Shown here piece after piece: positions 38,586-38,954 of a stretch of 38,954 nt of DNA; the first letter of the stretch is position 1, and every line of letters begins with the position of its first letter. Made by a program: the position numbers and the translations under genes. The notes beneath the pieces were generated by a model. That model made no database searches, was not told the origin of the DNA, and worked only from the letters and a program-made list of their open reading frames with translations. The stretch is taken from contig NZ_SMKH01000036.1 of assembly GCF_004348515.1 (NCBI RefSeq), forward strand, positions 1 through 38,954, written 5' to 3'. This DNA is from Actinomadura sp. KC345. Lineage in GTDB: Bacteria; Actinomycetota; Actinomycetes; Streptosporangiales; Streptosporangiaceae.

Positions 38586-38954
38586 TCACGGGCCCTGGGC
38601 GATGTCCCAGTCGAGGGTGGCGGGGAGGGCGCCTTCCAGGGTGAGGAGCCAGCGCTTCACCTCGACGCCGGAGCCGCCGCTGTAGCCGCCCAGGCCGTTC
38701 GAGGCGACGACGCGGTGGCAGGGAACGATCAAGGGGATCGGGTTGGCGCCCATCACCTGGCCGATGCCCTGCGCGTGGACGCCGGTGCCGCTTCGGTCGC
38801 CGAGGTCGCCGTAGGTGATGACCTCGCCGTACGGGACGCCGCCGTACAGCGTCGCGAGCACCTGCCGCTGGACGTCGGAGGTGAGCCGCCAGTCGATCGG
38901 GACCTCGAAGTCCTTCAGGTCGCCGGCGAAGTAGTCGCGGAGGGCCGACAGCGC
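38586..38954 (-). CDS. ogt: O6-methylguanine-DNA methyltransferase (partial, N-terminus outside window)
   Basis: The C-terminal 122 residues of a methylated-DNA-protein-cysteine methyltransferase, a suicide repair protein that removes O6-alkyl groups from guanine. The active site IVPCHRVVASNGLGGYSGG contains the acceptor Cys. The DNA-binding helix-turn-helix precedes it (VPYGEVITYGDLGD, then GIGQVMGANPIPL). The gene runs off the right edge on the minus strand; the visible part begins ALSALRDYFAGDLKDFEVPI. An internal ATG at 38861 is not the true start because the conserved frame continues beyond it. Confidence 0.92.
   Translation of the reverse strand, partial: ALSALRDYFAGDLKDFEVPIDWRLTSDVQRQVLATLYGGVPYGEVITYGDLGDRSGTGVHAQGIGQVMGANPIPLIVPCHRVVASNGLGGYSGGSGVEVKRWLLTLEGALPATLDWDIAQGP

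Noticed and set aside
1..38954. Search by eye for CRISPR arrays, tRNAs, rRNAs, transposases, integrases and attachment sites
   Set aside because: No regularly spaced direct repeats, cloverleaf-like sequences or mobile-element genes were found. The repeats seen are the short families reported above.

Overview
The window is very GC-rich DNA from a filamentous actinobacterium, most likely the Streptosporangiales and probably an Actinomadura-like member of the Thermomonosporaceae. This is inferred from codon use, a WhiB-family regulator, a complete conservon (sensor kinase, Roadblock, DUF742, small GTPase), an actinobacterial sulfur-assimilation operon with its leader peptide, and many apparently leaderless starts. 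It looks chromosomal. I see no integrase, transposase, phage gene, tRNA, rRNA or CRISPR array.

Layout. (1) 1-4260: tail of a membrane-protein gene, then a minus-strand sulfur operon. It runs leader peptide, sulfite reductase nirA, 65-aa zinc ribbon, cysH, sirohydrochlorin chelatase, and perhaps a small acidic protein, with three successive GTGA overlaps. A 59-aa Cys-rich protein lies upstream. (2) 4437-7574: YihY/BrkB membrane protein, a phosphotriesterase-family protein that has lost metal ligands, and a phosphoribosyltransferase. (3) 7856-9293: WhiB regulator and a sucrase/ferredoxin-like protein with a 19-bp iron box upstream. (4) 9323-14300: glpD and a TetR regulator divergent from an AGPS-like flavoprotein and a diacylglycerol-kinase-like enzyme, the same order as Mycobacterium tuberculosis Rv2249c-Rv2252. 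(5) 14430-18996: small secreted peptide, metallophosphoesterase, DUF4234 protein, PolA-like polymerase. (6) 19215-24058: a minus-strand ABC importer of the sulfonate/nitrate/taurine type followed by a PhzS-like flavin monooxygenase. (7) 24383-30233: conservon plus an SGNH hydrolase. (8) 30259-38954: a 1200-aa protein with three AAA+ modules, LytR-CpsA-Psr protein, small proteins including a tandem pair of tiny membrane proteins, glutathione peroxidase, SDR oxidoreductase, TetR regulator, and a partial O6-methylguanine-DNA methyltransferase.

The most unusual signal is a dispersed 51-bp repeat. Four full-length copies lie at 250-300, 992-1042, 12681-12731 and 18363-18413, with partial copies at 12735-12780. 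Three full copies sit inside unrelated enzymes in the same orientation and the same reading phase. Each adds the same 17-codon peptide (consensus PSGARRLEGGGWGLEDG) without breaking the host frame; a fourth lies antisense in a small acidic gene. This behaves like a coding-compatible mobile or recombining repeat, comparable in idea to the Rickettsia palindromic elements. A second, intergenic repeat family with a conserved hairpin occurs at 16932-17058 and, inverted, at 30306-30404. The latter forms much of a possible upstream ORF that overlaps the triple-AAA+ gene by GTGA.
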